A stretch of 64,000 nucleotides of DNA from an uncultured Atopobiaceae bacterium (lineage in GTDB: Bacteria; Actinomycetota; Coriobacteriia; Coriobacteriales; Atopobiaceae), in assembly GCA_944322145.1 (NCBI GenBank), contig CALUNW010000008.1, positions 1 to 64,000 of the forward strand. The letters run 5' to 3'. Position numbers and translations under genes: made by a program. The first letter of the stretch is position 1. Each line of letters opens with the position of its first letter. Under the pieces are notes generated by a model that ran no database searches, was not told the DNA's origin, and was given only the letters and a program-made list of their open reading frames with translations. Below, one piece after another: positions 43,084 through 52,400 of this stretch.

Positions 43084-44069
43084 ATGGCAAGGGACTTATA
43101 TATTCAGGCATTGAGGGGCGTGGCGATCTCGGCTGTAGTCCTCATCCACTGCCTGCCGCAATCGACGATCACGGTCGCCGTCAGGCCGCTCCTCAACTTC
43201 GCGGTCGCCCTGTTCATCTTCCTGTCCGGCTACCTCACGACGCCTGAGAGGTGCGGCGATGTTTTGGGCTTCTACCGACGGCGCATCGGGAAGGTGCTGG
43301 CTCCCTATCTGGTCTGGTCCCTGTTCTACTTGCTTGCGCGGCGAGTGACCGATCCTGTGGCGATCGGCGAGGCGATTCTGGTCGGGGGGGGTCGGCTCAG
43401 ATGTACTACCTCCTGGTCTACATGCAGCTGGTGCTCGTAACGCCGCTACTGTACCGGATCCTGGATGGGGGAAAGGTGGCGCGCCTCCTGCTCTACGCCG
43501 TGACGCCCGCCCTGCTCGTCCTCCGCTACGCCCTCGGGTTGCTGGGGCTGGGCCAGATGCATCTCGGCGTCTTCTGCGGTACGTGGCTCGTCTACTACCT
43601 GCTTGGGCTCGAGTGGCGAGATTGCATCGAGCCGTGGCTCAGGGCGAGGGCCGTCCGCATGGGTGCGCTCGTCATTGCCCTTCTCGTCTGCCTTCTGGCG
43701 CAGGAGGCGGAGGGCTTTAGTTGGCTGGCTTTCGGGGACTACGACCTCGCGACCACCCAGCTGAAGCTCTCTGCGATGGCTGCGTCCTGCGCGTTTGCCC
43801 TCATTGCCATGTATGCCCCGCGGGCCGTCAGGGGGCGCGTCGCCTCGTGCGCGCCGCTCGTCGCCCTGGGTGACCATTCGTTCGGGGTCTACCTCTGCCA
43901 CATCGCGGCTGTCATGGTCTTCTCGAAGGTGTTTTCCGCCCTGGGGCTCGGCGGGATTGGGGTGGCTCTCGTCCAGTGGCTCTTGGTCCTTGCGGCGTCC
44001 GTGGCGGTGGTTTCCGCGCTCCGACGCATCCTCCCCAGGAGGGTTCTCGGATGGATCGGGTTCGAGTAG
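43084..44069 (+). pseudogene. Membrane O-acyltransferase (acyltransferase-3), frameshifted at a G8 tract
   Basis: The first frame (from ATG 43084) gives LYIQALRGVAISAVVLIHCL and FIFLSGYLTTPE, the family N-terminus, and stops at 43440. Downstream the family continues in another frame (MYYLLVYMQLVLVTPLL, HSFGVYLCHIAAVMVF) to 44069. The switch falls at eight G at 43384-43391; nine or six G would restore one frame of about 328 residues. The rest is intact, so this looks like an off-phase of a slippage-controlled acetylation gene rather than decay; a sequencing error is the alternative. Confidence 0.85.
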
Positions 44070-44130
44070 CCCGCCTCCGTCACGGTGATTCCGATTATGT
44101 AGGCTGATCGAACTGGAAGGGTGGCATGCC

Positions 44131-45333
44131 GTGGCAAGTGATCGTGGTGGCAAGGCGGTCGCCGCGGGCTACCTCGCACATCTGATGGGGTGCGTCCTGT
44201 CGGAGCGCGTTCCCGACGGGCTGCCCGCAGGCTGCTCGTGGGCAGATGTGACTTCCAACGCCCGGGAAAACAGCATATTGGGCCTCGTATGGCACGCGGC
44301 ACGCGTCCTCGACGGTATTCCAGATGATGTGCGCGAGTCCTGCCAGCGCTTCTCGGACGTGGTCGCGCTGCACAACGTCCGCTACGAGGCGGAGCGCGAG
44401 GCAATTTGCGCTGCGTTGCGGGCTGAGGGCCTGAGCGTGCTGCCGCTCAAGGGCGCGGGTCTCGTCTCCCGCTACCCCGACTACTCCATGCGTGAGGTGG
44501 GGGACAACGATCTGCTCTACGGCTTCGTCGACGCTGACGCGGACGGTTCCCTGCATGGGCGCCCCGACCCCGACGGGTCGCTCCTCGCCCGTGCCCAGGG
44601 CGTCGCCCGCCGCGTCATGGAGGGGCTGGAATACGAGCTCGTCGCGGGCCCCGACCGCGTCCACATGGAGTTCTGTAAGGACCCCGGTCTCTGCTTCGAG
44701 CTGCACCACGCGCTGTTCGACGACCTCGTGCCCTTCCGGGTGCGCTACGATGACCCGTGGCGGTTTGCACGCGTGCGTCGGGGTGCCCTGGGCGTTACGC
44801 CTGCGCCCGACCACCCGGCAGGCTTCGAGCTGGGGCTCCCGCCCGAGGACGAGTACGTGTACCTCATGGCCCATGCGTACAGGCACTCGGTTTATCGGGG
44901 CTTCGGCCTGCGCACGCTCGCGGACGTCGTCGTGATGCTGGGTGTGCTGGGGGACGGCGCCGACTGGAGCTACGTTGATGCGCAGCTTGAAGAGCTCGAC
45001 ATCTCCGGCTTCGCTGCGCGCCTGCGTGGCCTCGCCGTTGCCGTCCGCGATGGCGCGCCCCTGACCGGCGACCAGCTCGACGCCGTCATGCACATGATGC
45101 TCAGCGGCACCTACGGCAACGACGCCGAGGCGTATCGCATCAGGATGCGTCGTTACGCCTTAGAGGGTTGCGGTCCGCGCCTCGCCGAGCTCAGCAGATT
45201 CTTCTCGTTTGATTCGGTGCGAGGCCTTCCGGAGTTTAGCGTCTTCTGCGACCACCTTGCGCTGCGCCCTCTTTTCCAGTCGTGCGCATTATCCTCTGGC
45301 TTAGCAAATCTCTTCGTAACCCAGCCTTGCTAA
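44131..45333 (+). CDS. Nucleotidyltransferase-family protein (PF14907-like)
   Basis: This 400-residue protein carries the family signature LPLKGAGLVSRYPDYSMREV (in part) followed by GDNDLLY near residue 128, the GxxDxD-type metal site of nucleotidyltransferases. A helical C-terminal region with YLMAHAYRHSVYRGFGLR follows. Members recur in polysaccharide clusters with unknown substrates. Start GTG 44131 with GGAAGG upstream. It is the last gene of the cluster; a strong terminator follows. Confidence 0.75.
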   Translation: MASDRGGKAVAAGYLAHLMGCVLSERVPDGLPAGCSWADVTSNARENSILGLVWHAARVLDGIPDDVRESCQRFSDVVALHNVRYEAEREAICAALRAEGLSVLPLKGAGLVSRYPDYSMREVGDNDLLYGFVDADADGSLHGRPDPDGSLLARAQGVARRVMEGLEYELVAGPDRVHMEFCKDPGLCFELHHALFDDLVPFRVRYDDPWRFARVRRGALGVTPAPDHPAGFELGLPPEDEYVYLMAHAYRHSVYRGFGLRTLADVVVMLGVLGDGADWSYVDAQLEELDISGFAARLRGLAVAVRDGAPLTGDQLDAVMHMMLSGTYGNDAEAYRIRMRRYALEGCGPRLAELSRFFSFDSVRGLPEFSVFCDHLALRPLFQSCALSSGLANLFVTQPC

Positions 45334-45442
45334 GTGCAAAACTTAAGGCTTTCCTTAGGTAACTTAACAACGAGCATTCATGACAGACAAGATTATCTCT
45401 ACAGGTTGGTAGGAAATGGGTCGATCGGCCGTTGGTCAGTCA

Positions 45443-45490
45443 GCAGAAAGGGCCGAGCATCATTATGGTGCTCGGCCCTTTCTGCATTTG
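45443..45490 (+). terminator. Terminator of the capsule operon
   Basis: A 17-bp perfect stem, GCAGAAAGGGCCGAGCA (45443-45459) with TGCTCGGCCCTTTCTGC (45469-45485), is followed by ATTTG. The stem is U-rich on its 3' side. It marks the right end of the co-directional cluster and, being symmetric, also stops transcription from the opposing gene at 45537. Confidence 0.85.
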
Positions 45491-45536
45491 AGACTTTTGG
45501 ATGGCGCGTTACGGCTCAGCGGCATGGCGATGGGCT

Positions 45537-47177
45537 TCAGCTCTTAAACGCCTCGAGTTTAATTATCTCACTCTCTAGCATGACTTTATAAGCCTTCTTG
45601 TTCGGAATCATCTGGAGCCGGTACATCCCGTCAAGATGCATGATCCAGTTGATGATTGATGATCCGTTGCTCTGCATGAGCTCCATCTGTGCATCGGGGT
45701 CGGCAAGCAGCTCCCCCGATGATCCCGGCGCCATCTTGTTCATGATGGAGATCAGCTGCCTGATTCCCTCCTGCGATGCCTTGATCTCAAAGGCCCTCTT
45801 CAGCTTCGCGAAGATGTAGCACAGGGCACGGAACAGTTCCTCGTTTCTCCCGCACATGGCGCAGATGGCAATCACCGCGACGCATTGGACGTGGAAGAGC
45901 GAGTTCTTCCTCCTTCTGGCCTCCAAGAGCCCGTCGAAGGCGATCTTGAGCAGCGCCAGCGGACTTCGGCTTTCCATCGGCTCCCTCTCCAGGCGCGAGA
46001 GCTCCATGAACCACCTGAGCGATACGGCGACGACGGCCTGGTTTCCTAGTTGCACAGGATGTTTCCTGACGATCGTCTCGTGCTGCTTGACGAGCCTATT
46101 GAAGCTGGCGACGGCGCGTCCGTCCCCGACCGAGCCCTTCGCCAGGGCGTTCGTCACCTCGGCGCCTATCGCAGACGCGGTCTCGTAGGCCTTGTAGTCG
46201 TCTCCCGCGTAGTTGAGGTCCTGCAGCGCGCCCACGGCGGACTCGAACTTCGCCGCGTGGTCCGCTGAGGGTTCGGCGTTGTTGGTGAGCTGGCGGATGC
46301 TCGCCAGAGCGGACATCCGGTCGGCGCAGGCGCCGTCTATCTTGGAGCTGTTTCCTTCGAGGGTCCGTTGCAGTTGCCAGAGGTCCTTGTCGCTCTGCTT
46401 GACGTTACCGCGCTTCAGGTCGAACTTCGCCATGTAGTAGGTCAGGGCGGCCTCCGACTGCGCCCCGTAGCGCGAGGCTACCCCTCGGTCGAGGGCAGCC
46501 CGTATGATCGAGTCAACCTTCACCCCGCTGCAGTAGATCTCGCTGAGGGCTATCCATGAGCCCTGCTCGTTGGCTGCGCTCAGGAACTCGTCGCCGTCGG
46601 GGAGGTGTATCTGCCTCATGAGGAGGTCCATGGAGGCGGGGAGTGCCTCGGTGGCGAGCAGGTTGATCTCGGCAGCCTCCTCCTCCCTCATCCTCTGCGG
46701 CGTCGCCAGGGCGATCATTCGAAGCGCTTCCTTGATCCTCGCCTCGTCGCCCTCGCTGATGCTCGTTTTGCCGTAGAGCTGGATGGCGACCTCTTTGGCC
46801 ATCGCGGCGAGCGCCTTCCTCCTCTCCTGCGTCAGCCGGGCGTCGCCTGACTGCTGGGCGAGCCCTCCGAAGTCGCCCCATCCCCGTTCCTTCAAAAACT
46901 CCGTGATGCCCTTCGCCACGAGAGCGGGGTCGTATTCTGATGAGTCCTCCCCGATCCGCAGGCCAGCATTGACCAGTGCGCAGAGCGCCTCGACGGTTCT
47001 CTCGTTGAAGGCGGCTTTCCTGGACTTGATGGCGTTGCGCAGCATGCTGCGGTAGGGCGTGGCAGCGCTCACTATGCGCCATTTCTCGGGCTCGATCATG
47101 ATGGTTCCGAAGCACGCCCTGAGGATTTCCTCGAGAAGTCGAGCCGTGTCGCATGTCCCCTCTGATTCCTTGTCCAT
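45537..47177 (-). CDS. Unrecognised 546-residue helical protein
   Basis: I do not recognise this protein. It has no signal peptide or membrane segment and looks almost wholly alpha-helical, with many Ala, Leu, Glu and Arg and spaced helices of the TPR/HEAT-like kind in the second half (e.g. ALLKIAFDGLLEARRRKN, ELFRALCYIFAKLKRAFEI). ATG at 47177 (MDKESEG) was chosen for AAGGTGG upstream; an in-frame ATG at 47339 has no site. It lies between the capsule terminator and the conjugation module, facing the terminator, and could be cargo of the element. Confidence 0.6.
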   Translation of the reverse strand: MDKESEGTCDTARLLEEILRACFGTIMIEPEKWRIVSAATPYRSMLRNAIKSRKAAFNERTVEALCALVNAGLRIGEDSSEYDPALVAKGITEFLKERGWGDFGGLAQQSGDARLTQERRKALAAMAKEVAIQLYGKTSISEGDEARIKEALRMIALATPQRMREEEAAEINLLATEALPASMDLLMRQIHLPDGDEFLSAANEQGSWIALSEIYCSGVKVDSIIRAALDRGVASRYGAQSEAALTYYMAKFDLKRGNVKQSDKDLWQLQRTLEGNSSKIDGACADRMSALASIRQLTNNAEPSADHAAKFESAVGALQDLNYAGDDYKAYETASAIGAEVTNALAKGSVGDGRAVASFNRLVKQHETIVRKHPVQLGNQAVVAVSLRWFMELSRLEREPMESRSPLALLKIAFDGLLEARRRKNSLFHVQCVAVIAICAMCGRNEELFRALCYIFAKLKRAFEIKASQEGIRQLISIMNKMAPGSSGELLADPDAQMELMQSNGSSIINWIMHLDGMYRLQMIPNKKAYKVMLESEIIKLEAFKS

Positions 47178-47521
47178 CTCACGGCCACCTTCCGCTTGCG
47201 AACCGATTTGAAACCGAGCCTCGCCCTTCTTTGATACCGCCGCTGAACTGCGCTGATGAGCTGCCGCAACTACGATTTTCTCATCCTTTGGGGACGGGGA
47301 GGTCAGAGCACCCGTCGGGTGCCCTGGCGGCGAACTCATCTGCTCTTAAAGGTTTTTGTCTGCCCGTTGTATCGATTCTAGCAGCGCGCGCGGGTCGTGG
47401 CGCTCGGTTCCTCCAGCGCCGAGGCAAGGCGCCGGAAGCCTACGAGACGGAGGTCGTCATGGGTCCTTAGAACATTGAACAGGAGCTAGTGCTTAAGCGC
47501 TCGAGAGCTCGAGCTCTAGCC

Positions 47522-47631
47522 AGGCAGGTGCGCGCAGCCTCCAGCAGGGAGGCCCCGTCGGCCGTCCTTCGGCCGTTGCGCCCACCGATCGCCAGGCTGG
47601 GCCCGAGGATTCGTGCTGCGCGCACCTGCCT
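47522..47631. repeat. Perfect 17-bp inverted repeat with a 76-base loop
   Basis: AGGCAGGTGCGCGCAGC (47522-47538) and GCTGCGCGCACCTGCCT (47615-47631) are exact complements. They lie in the ~500-base gap (47178-47683) between the unknown helical gene and the sigma-like gene, which otherwise shows only the short GC hairpin GGCCGTCCTTCGGCC (47559-47573). It could be an element end, an oriT arm or an operator. Confidence 0.55.
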
Positions 47632-47683
47632 TCTCGTGAAAAGGGGCCGTCCCGCCTGGGCTGGAGAAAGCTCAGGTGCAAAG

Positions 47684-48511
47684 ATGAAACAAGGCAAGGA
47701 CGGCCGCTACCCGCACGAGAAGTCGATCGAGGGCGCTCGCAACTCCGTGAGGAGGAGGGCGGAGCGCGCCAGGGAGGAGGTTCGCGAGGTCTACGAGCAC
47801 GGGGACGGGGGAGTGACCGTCGTGTACGAGACCCACGCCGTCCGGCTCGAGGGCGTCCGCCGCACGCTGATACCGCTGGACCTCGTCGAGGAGTACCCCA
47901 TCGTCATGGAGTTCTCCAACGGCGACCGCACGCCGGCCCGCGGCTCTACCGATCGCGGGACGGGGCGTCCGGCCATCGAGGTAAAAGGGGATCTGAAGGA
48001 CGTCAAGCACGAGGTGCTACGGCGCGCCGCGTCGGGCACGGTCCGGGACGCGGACGGGGTGGTGCGCAAGCTCGTCCTGTACCCCGACGAGCTCGGAGAG
48101 GGGTCGTTCCGCTTCCGCCTGGAGTGGTGGGCGGGTTACCTCCGCGACCGCATAGACGCCAGGCGCGAGGGGTCGCGCCGCGCCGACCGCGGCGGCGTCA
48201 CCGACCTCGAGTCCATCGTGGACGAGGCCGGCGGTCCCGCGGGCGGGCGCCTTGCCGCACCGGGCGGGGGCGCGTCCGCCGCGGGCGAGGCGGAGGACGG
48301 GTACTCATACTTCGAGCTGGTGGACGCCATCGAGAGCGTGCTCGCGGGCGCGAGCGAGCGGGACGCCTACATCTTCCGCCAGCACTTCTTCGAGGACCGC
48401 GAGTACAAGGACATAGCCGAGGACCTCGGCTGCGCCAACTCGACCGCGACCTACGCCATGAAGAAGCTGCTCCCCCTCGTGAGGAAGTGTCTCAGGGAGC
48501 TCGGGTACTAG
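47684..48511 (+). CDS. Sigma-70 region 4-like regulator of the element
   Basis: This 275-residue protein has a unique N-terminal half and a C-terminal helix-turn-helix of the sigma region 4 type: YFELVDAIESVLAGASERDA, then FEDREYKDIAEDLGCANSTA and MKKLLPLVRKCLREL. Sigma-like regulators of this build are common in conjugative elements. ATG at 47684 was chosen since the upstream in-frame sequence would run through the inverted repeat. It is the only plus-strand gene of the element seen and is convergent with the conjugation operon, sharing a terminator. Confidence 0.72.
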   Translation: MKQGKDGRYPHEKSIEGARNSVRRRAERAREEVREVYEHGDGGVTVVYETHAVRLEGVRRTLIPLDLVEEYPIVMEFSNGDRTPARGSTDRGTGRPAIEVKGDLKDVKHEVLRRAASGTVRDADGVVRKLVLYPDELGEGSFRFRLEWWAGYLRDRIDARREGSRRADRGGVTDLESIVDEAGGPAGGRLAAPGGGASAAGEAEDGYSYFELVDAIESVLAGASERDAYIFRQHFFEDREYKDIAEDLGCANSTATYAMKKLLPLVRKCLRELGY

Positions 48512-48524
48512 GCGGCTCCAGGCG

Positions 48525-48564
48525 ACGGGCGGGGCCGTGCCTTCGCGTGCACGGCCCCGCCCGT
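48525..48564. terminator. Bidirectional terminator between the sigma-like gene and the conjugation operon
   Basis: A 16-bp perfect stem ACGGGCGGGGCCGTGC (48525-48540) with 48549-48564 and an 8-base loop sits between convergent stops at 48511 and 48592. Confidence 0.7.
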
Positions 48565-48591
48565 TCGCTTCGATCCTTGCTTTTCTCTCGG

Positions 48592-48693
48592 CTAGCGGTC
48601 CTCGCTCATGGAGGCGACCCGGCAGCAGGCGTACGCCGTGACGGTGCAGGCGCCCATGAGCATGCCGACGACGAACAGCGCGACGCTGGCCAT
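48592..48693 (-). CDS. 33-residue single-span membrane peptide (DUF3789-like)
   Basis: The peptide is one hydrophobic segment followed by a short charged tail (starting MASVALFVVGMLMGACT and ending SMSEDR). Its ATG directly follows the sortase stop (TAGATG), and the end of the sortase gene supplies a GAGGTGGGG ribosome binding site, so it is translationally coupled. Tiny membrane peptides of the DUF3789 kind are typical of conjugative elements in Gram-positives. Role unknown. Confidence 0.6.
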   Translation of the reverse strand: MASVALFVVGMLMGACTVTAYACCRVASMSEDR

Positions 48694-49401
48694 CTACCCC
48701 ACCTCCCTTGCGAGCACGACCGTCCGCGAGTTCGCGGTCTGGTAGCTGCACGTGGCGAAGGCCCACACCCGCCCGACGTCCTCGGGGTGGTCGAGCACGA
48801 CCTCGCACCTCTCGAGCCTCTCGTCGACGTAGCCCTGGAGCTCCGCTGCGTCCGCGAAGTCGGTGCGGACTCCCTCGCGGTTGGCGTCCAGGACGTCGGC
48901 GGCGAAGACCTCGAGCTCGACGGCCCCCTCGCGCGTGTAGACGAGGATCGTGCGGTGGGCCGCGGCGAACGCCTCGTCGGCGTACTGCTCCAGGGGCCCG
49001 AACATCGTGCCGTCGCTCATGTGGTGGGCGTACACGATGACGAACGGGCTCCTCGTGCCGTCGCGGCATCCCGCGTCGACGTAGGGCGCGCCCCACACGG
49101 AGGTGTCGCCGTATATGTCATGGGTCAGGTAGTAGTCGGGGTCGGCCTCGTCGCCCTGGACGATCGGGTAGTCGACGGTGGTCCCCGGGACGCGCACCCA
49201 CGCGACGACGGAGCCCGGCAGCGCGTCCCAGTCGACGGGAGCGGGCTCCTCCTCGGGCGCGGGCGCGCCCGCCTCCTCCACGAGGGGCACCTCGGCGACC
49301 TCGTAGGGGATGGTCTCCCTCGTGTACGATGCGACGAGGAACGCTAGGATTGCCGCCGCCGCCGCGAGGCAGCCAACTGCCACCACGGGCATCCTTCTCA
49401 T
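48694..49401 (-). CDS. Class B-like sortase
   Basis: This 235-residue transpeptidase has an N-terminal membrane anchor (VVAVGCLAAAAAILAFLVAS, ~5-24), the catalytic His in VIVYAHHMSDGTMF (~125) and Cys in WAFATCSYQTANSRTVV (~215), with Arg in NSR. The order and SYQ/NSR surroundings fit class B. It lies directly downstream of the giant surface protein ending in a YAKTG sorting motif, its likely substrate. ATG at 49401 has a GGGAGGAG site; the frame's more distal start lacks one. Confidence 0.9.
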   Translation of the reverse strand: MRRMPVVAVGCLAAAAAILAFLVASYTRETIPYEVAEVPLVEEAGAPAPEEEPAPVDWDALPGSVVAWVRVPGTTVDYPIVQGDEADPDYYLTHDIYGDTSVWGAPYVDAGCRDGTRSPFVIVYAHHMSDGTMFGPLEQYADEAFAAAHRTILVYTREGAVELEVFAADVLDANREGVRTDFADAAELQGYVDERLERCEVVLDHPEDVGRVWAFATCSYQTANSRTVVLAREVG

Positions 49402-49469
49402 CTCTCCTCCCTTGGCGAGGGCCCCTCCCGGCCGTCGGTCGGAAGGGGCGCGGACTTGCGGCATGGGCG

Positions 49470-52400
49470 CTACTCGGCGTCCCCGTTCCTTCCGCGGCGC
49501 GCCCTCGCGCGGGAGCGGATCGCGAGGGTTGCGCCGCCTACGGACGCGACCGCCGCCAGGGCGACGGCGCCCGCGGCGAGCGGGTCGACCCCGCTGGGCG
49601 CATTTGCCCCTGTCTTCGCATAGGGCGACTCGGGCACCTCGGGGGTCTCCGGGTTGTCCACGACGACCGTCTGGCCCTCGTCGTCGATGTCCTGGTGAAC
49701 GGCTACCACGTTGCCGCTCGCGTCGAGCACCTCCTCGAAGGCTACGAGCGCGGCGCCCTCCTCGACCTTGGAGGCGTCGAACTCGAAGGCCACCTCGACG
49801 GTGCCGTCCGACGCCTCGGGCGTGAACTCCGCCGTCGCGGTCACGGGGTTGCCCTCCGCGTCCTCGAGCGGCATGCCGGTCGCCTTGTCCATGATCGTTC
49901 CGTGCGCGGTGTAGGTCTCGCCCGCGACGAGTCCCTTGTACTCGACCGTGTCGGCGAGCCTCGCCGTCCCGTTCTCGACCGTGTGGTCGCCGTCGGCGGA
50001 ATCGACGAGCGTGGTCCCGATCTCGACGGCCGTGACGGACTGGCCCTCGTCGTCGATGTTCTCGTGCGCGGCGAGGAGGGCGCCTTGCGCGTCGAGCAGC
50101 CTCTCGAACACGACGAGGCGGTGTCCGCCGAGGCCGGCGGAGTCGAGGGAGAGCTCGACCGTCTGGGTGCCCTCGGTCGTATTGGGCGTGAACTCGGCCG
50201 TCGCGGTCACGGGGTTGCCGTCGGCGCCCTTGACGGGCTCGCCGGTCTCTGCGTCCATGAGGGTCGCCTCGAGCGCGTAGCCCTCGCCGAGCGTCAGGCC
50301 CTCGAAGGAGACCTTGTCGGCGATGACGACCTCGGGGCCCGTCACGAGCTTGTCGCCGTCGGCCGCGTCGCTCGCGGCGGTGGCGATGTCGACGAAGCGC
50401 ACGGTCTGGCCGGAGTCCTCGATGTCTGCGTGGACTGCCACCTCGACGCCGTCCTTGGAAAGGCTCTCGAACGCCACGACGTCCTCGCCCGCGAGCAGGC
50501 TCGCGTCGAAGGTGAACTCGACGTCAACCGAGCCGTTGGTGTTCTCGGCCGTGAACTCCTTGGTGACGGTCACGGGGCTGCCCTCGGCGTCGAGCAGCGG
50601 CTCGCCGGTGGACTTCACCATGAGGGTGCCCGTGAGGGTATAGGTGCCGCCGAACTCGAGGTTCTCGTAGTGGACGGTGTCGACGACCGTGGCCTTCTCG
50701 GCTGCCTGGGCGACCTGGTCGCCGTCGGAGGCGTCGGTGGCCGTGGTGCCGATCTTCGGGCCCTCCTGGTCGTCGAGAGCCATCCAGACCGCCTCGGCGG
50801 CACCTGAGTCGCGCTCCACCCAGAAGGTCTTGGCGACGAGCTCGTATCCCTCGTTCGCCTCGCAGGGGAGCTCCTCCAAGGTGTACTCGCCGAAGGGCAG
50901 GGCGCCGAGCTCGTCGTTGGCGGGGGCGGCCGATCCGTCCTCGCCGAGCCCGAACCAGATCCCCGCCTCGGGGTCCATCATGTCGGAGGTGATCGTCTCG
51001 GCTTCGAGCAGGCGGTCGTTGCCGTTGGTGTTCTCGGTGTGCTTGTTCCAACTCGCCTCGGTCGACGCCTGGCCGTTGCGGTCGGTCACGAGCACGTGGG
51101 TCTCGCCGGTCGCCGCGTTGGTGATGGCGAAGGGCACCTGCAGGCTCTCGTTGGTGTCGTCGGCCTTCTTGGAGAGCTTGAGGTCGTTGCGCACGACCTG
51201 GTCGCGGAACTCGAGGGCGCCGCCCTCGGCGTCCGCCGTGACGACGGCGCCGTCCTCGCGGACCTCGAAGGTCCTGGGCTCGCCGTCGGTGAGCAGGTAG
51301 GAATCGTTGGTCGCGGTCTCCTGGATGGTGTAGGTGCCGTACGGCAGCGCGTCGGGGGCGGTCTGCGCGGTGTAGGCGCCCGCCTCCTCGTTCCAGGCGG
51401 TCTCGATGGTCATGACCTCGTCGCCGGGGTGGAACCACTCGCCACCCACCATGACGCCGTGCTCGCTGGCGTTTGTGATGGTGATCTCGATGCCGGCGAG
51501 CGTGGTGCCCGCCCCGTCGGTGGTGTGGCCGTTTCCGCCGATCGCCTCGGACGCGCCGAGCTCGGCGTCGGACTTGACGACCCGGACGCCGCCCGCGGCC
51601 ACCTCGTTGAGCTCGCCCTCCTCGAGGAAGAACTCGCTCACCTCGCCGTCCCCGCGCACCTGGAACTCCCTCTCGACCGCGCCCTCCGGGGTGTAGCCCT
51701 CGGGCGCCTTGGTCTCGCGCACGAGGTAGGTGCCGTACGGGAGCAGCCTGTCGGCCGTCCTCGCCACGTAGGCGTCGAGGTCCGCGTCGTACTCGGTGGC
51801 GATGGTGACGACGGGGTCCCCGGGGGCGATCGACTCGCCGTCCCCGATGGTCCCGTCGGCGTCCAGGTCGACGCAGACGCGCCCGGCGCTCGCGTTGTAG
51901 ACGGTGAACTCGGCGCCCGCGAGGGAGGCGTCGCCCTGCGCGTAGTTGTGGTAGGAGCCGTCGCCGCCGGTGCCGTCCTCGTCGAAGAGCAGCGCGTCGC
52001 CCTTGGCGACCGCGACGCCGCCGAGCGCCGGGGTCTGGACGTAGCCCAGGGAGCCCTCGAACGCGTTGGAGAACGTCGCCTGCGTGCTAGTGGGGGAGAG
52101 CTGGTCGGTCGCCGTCACCTCGATGGTCTGCGTGGCGTCCTCGGGGATTACGCAGCCCTGCGGGGCCTCGACCTCCGTGATGGAGTACGTGCCGAGCTGC
52201 AGCACGTACGAGCCGTCAACGACGTCCAGCGGGTCGCCCTCCACGAAGCAGCCGTCATCGACCCTCATCGAAACCCTGCCGTCGGGGCCCGTGCGGTAGA
52301 CGCCGGACTTGCCGTTGGGGTAGTCGATGCGGAACTTGGCCCCCTCGAAGGAGGCGTCGCCCTCGGGGGCGGCCTGGCCGTCGCGGGCGAGCTTGACGAC

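Noticed and set aside
45334-45591. 85-codon frame after the nucleotidyltransferase
   Set aside because: It overlaps the capsule terminator hairpin and the 3' end of the opposing gene; composition is not protein-like.
47178-47339. N-terminal extension of the unknown 546-residue protein to 47339
   Set aside because: The extension has no ribosome binding site and is Pro/Ser/Ala-rich; ATG 47177 has a plausible site.
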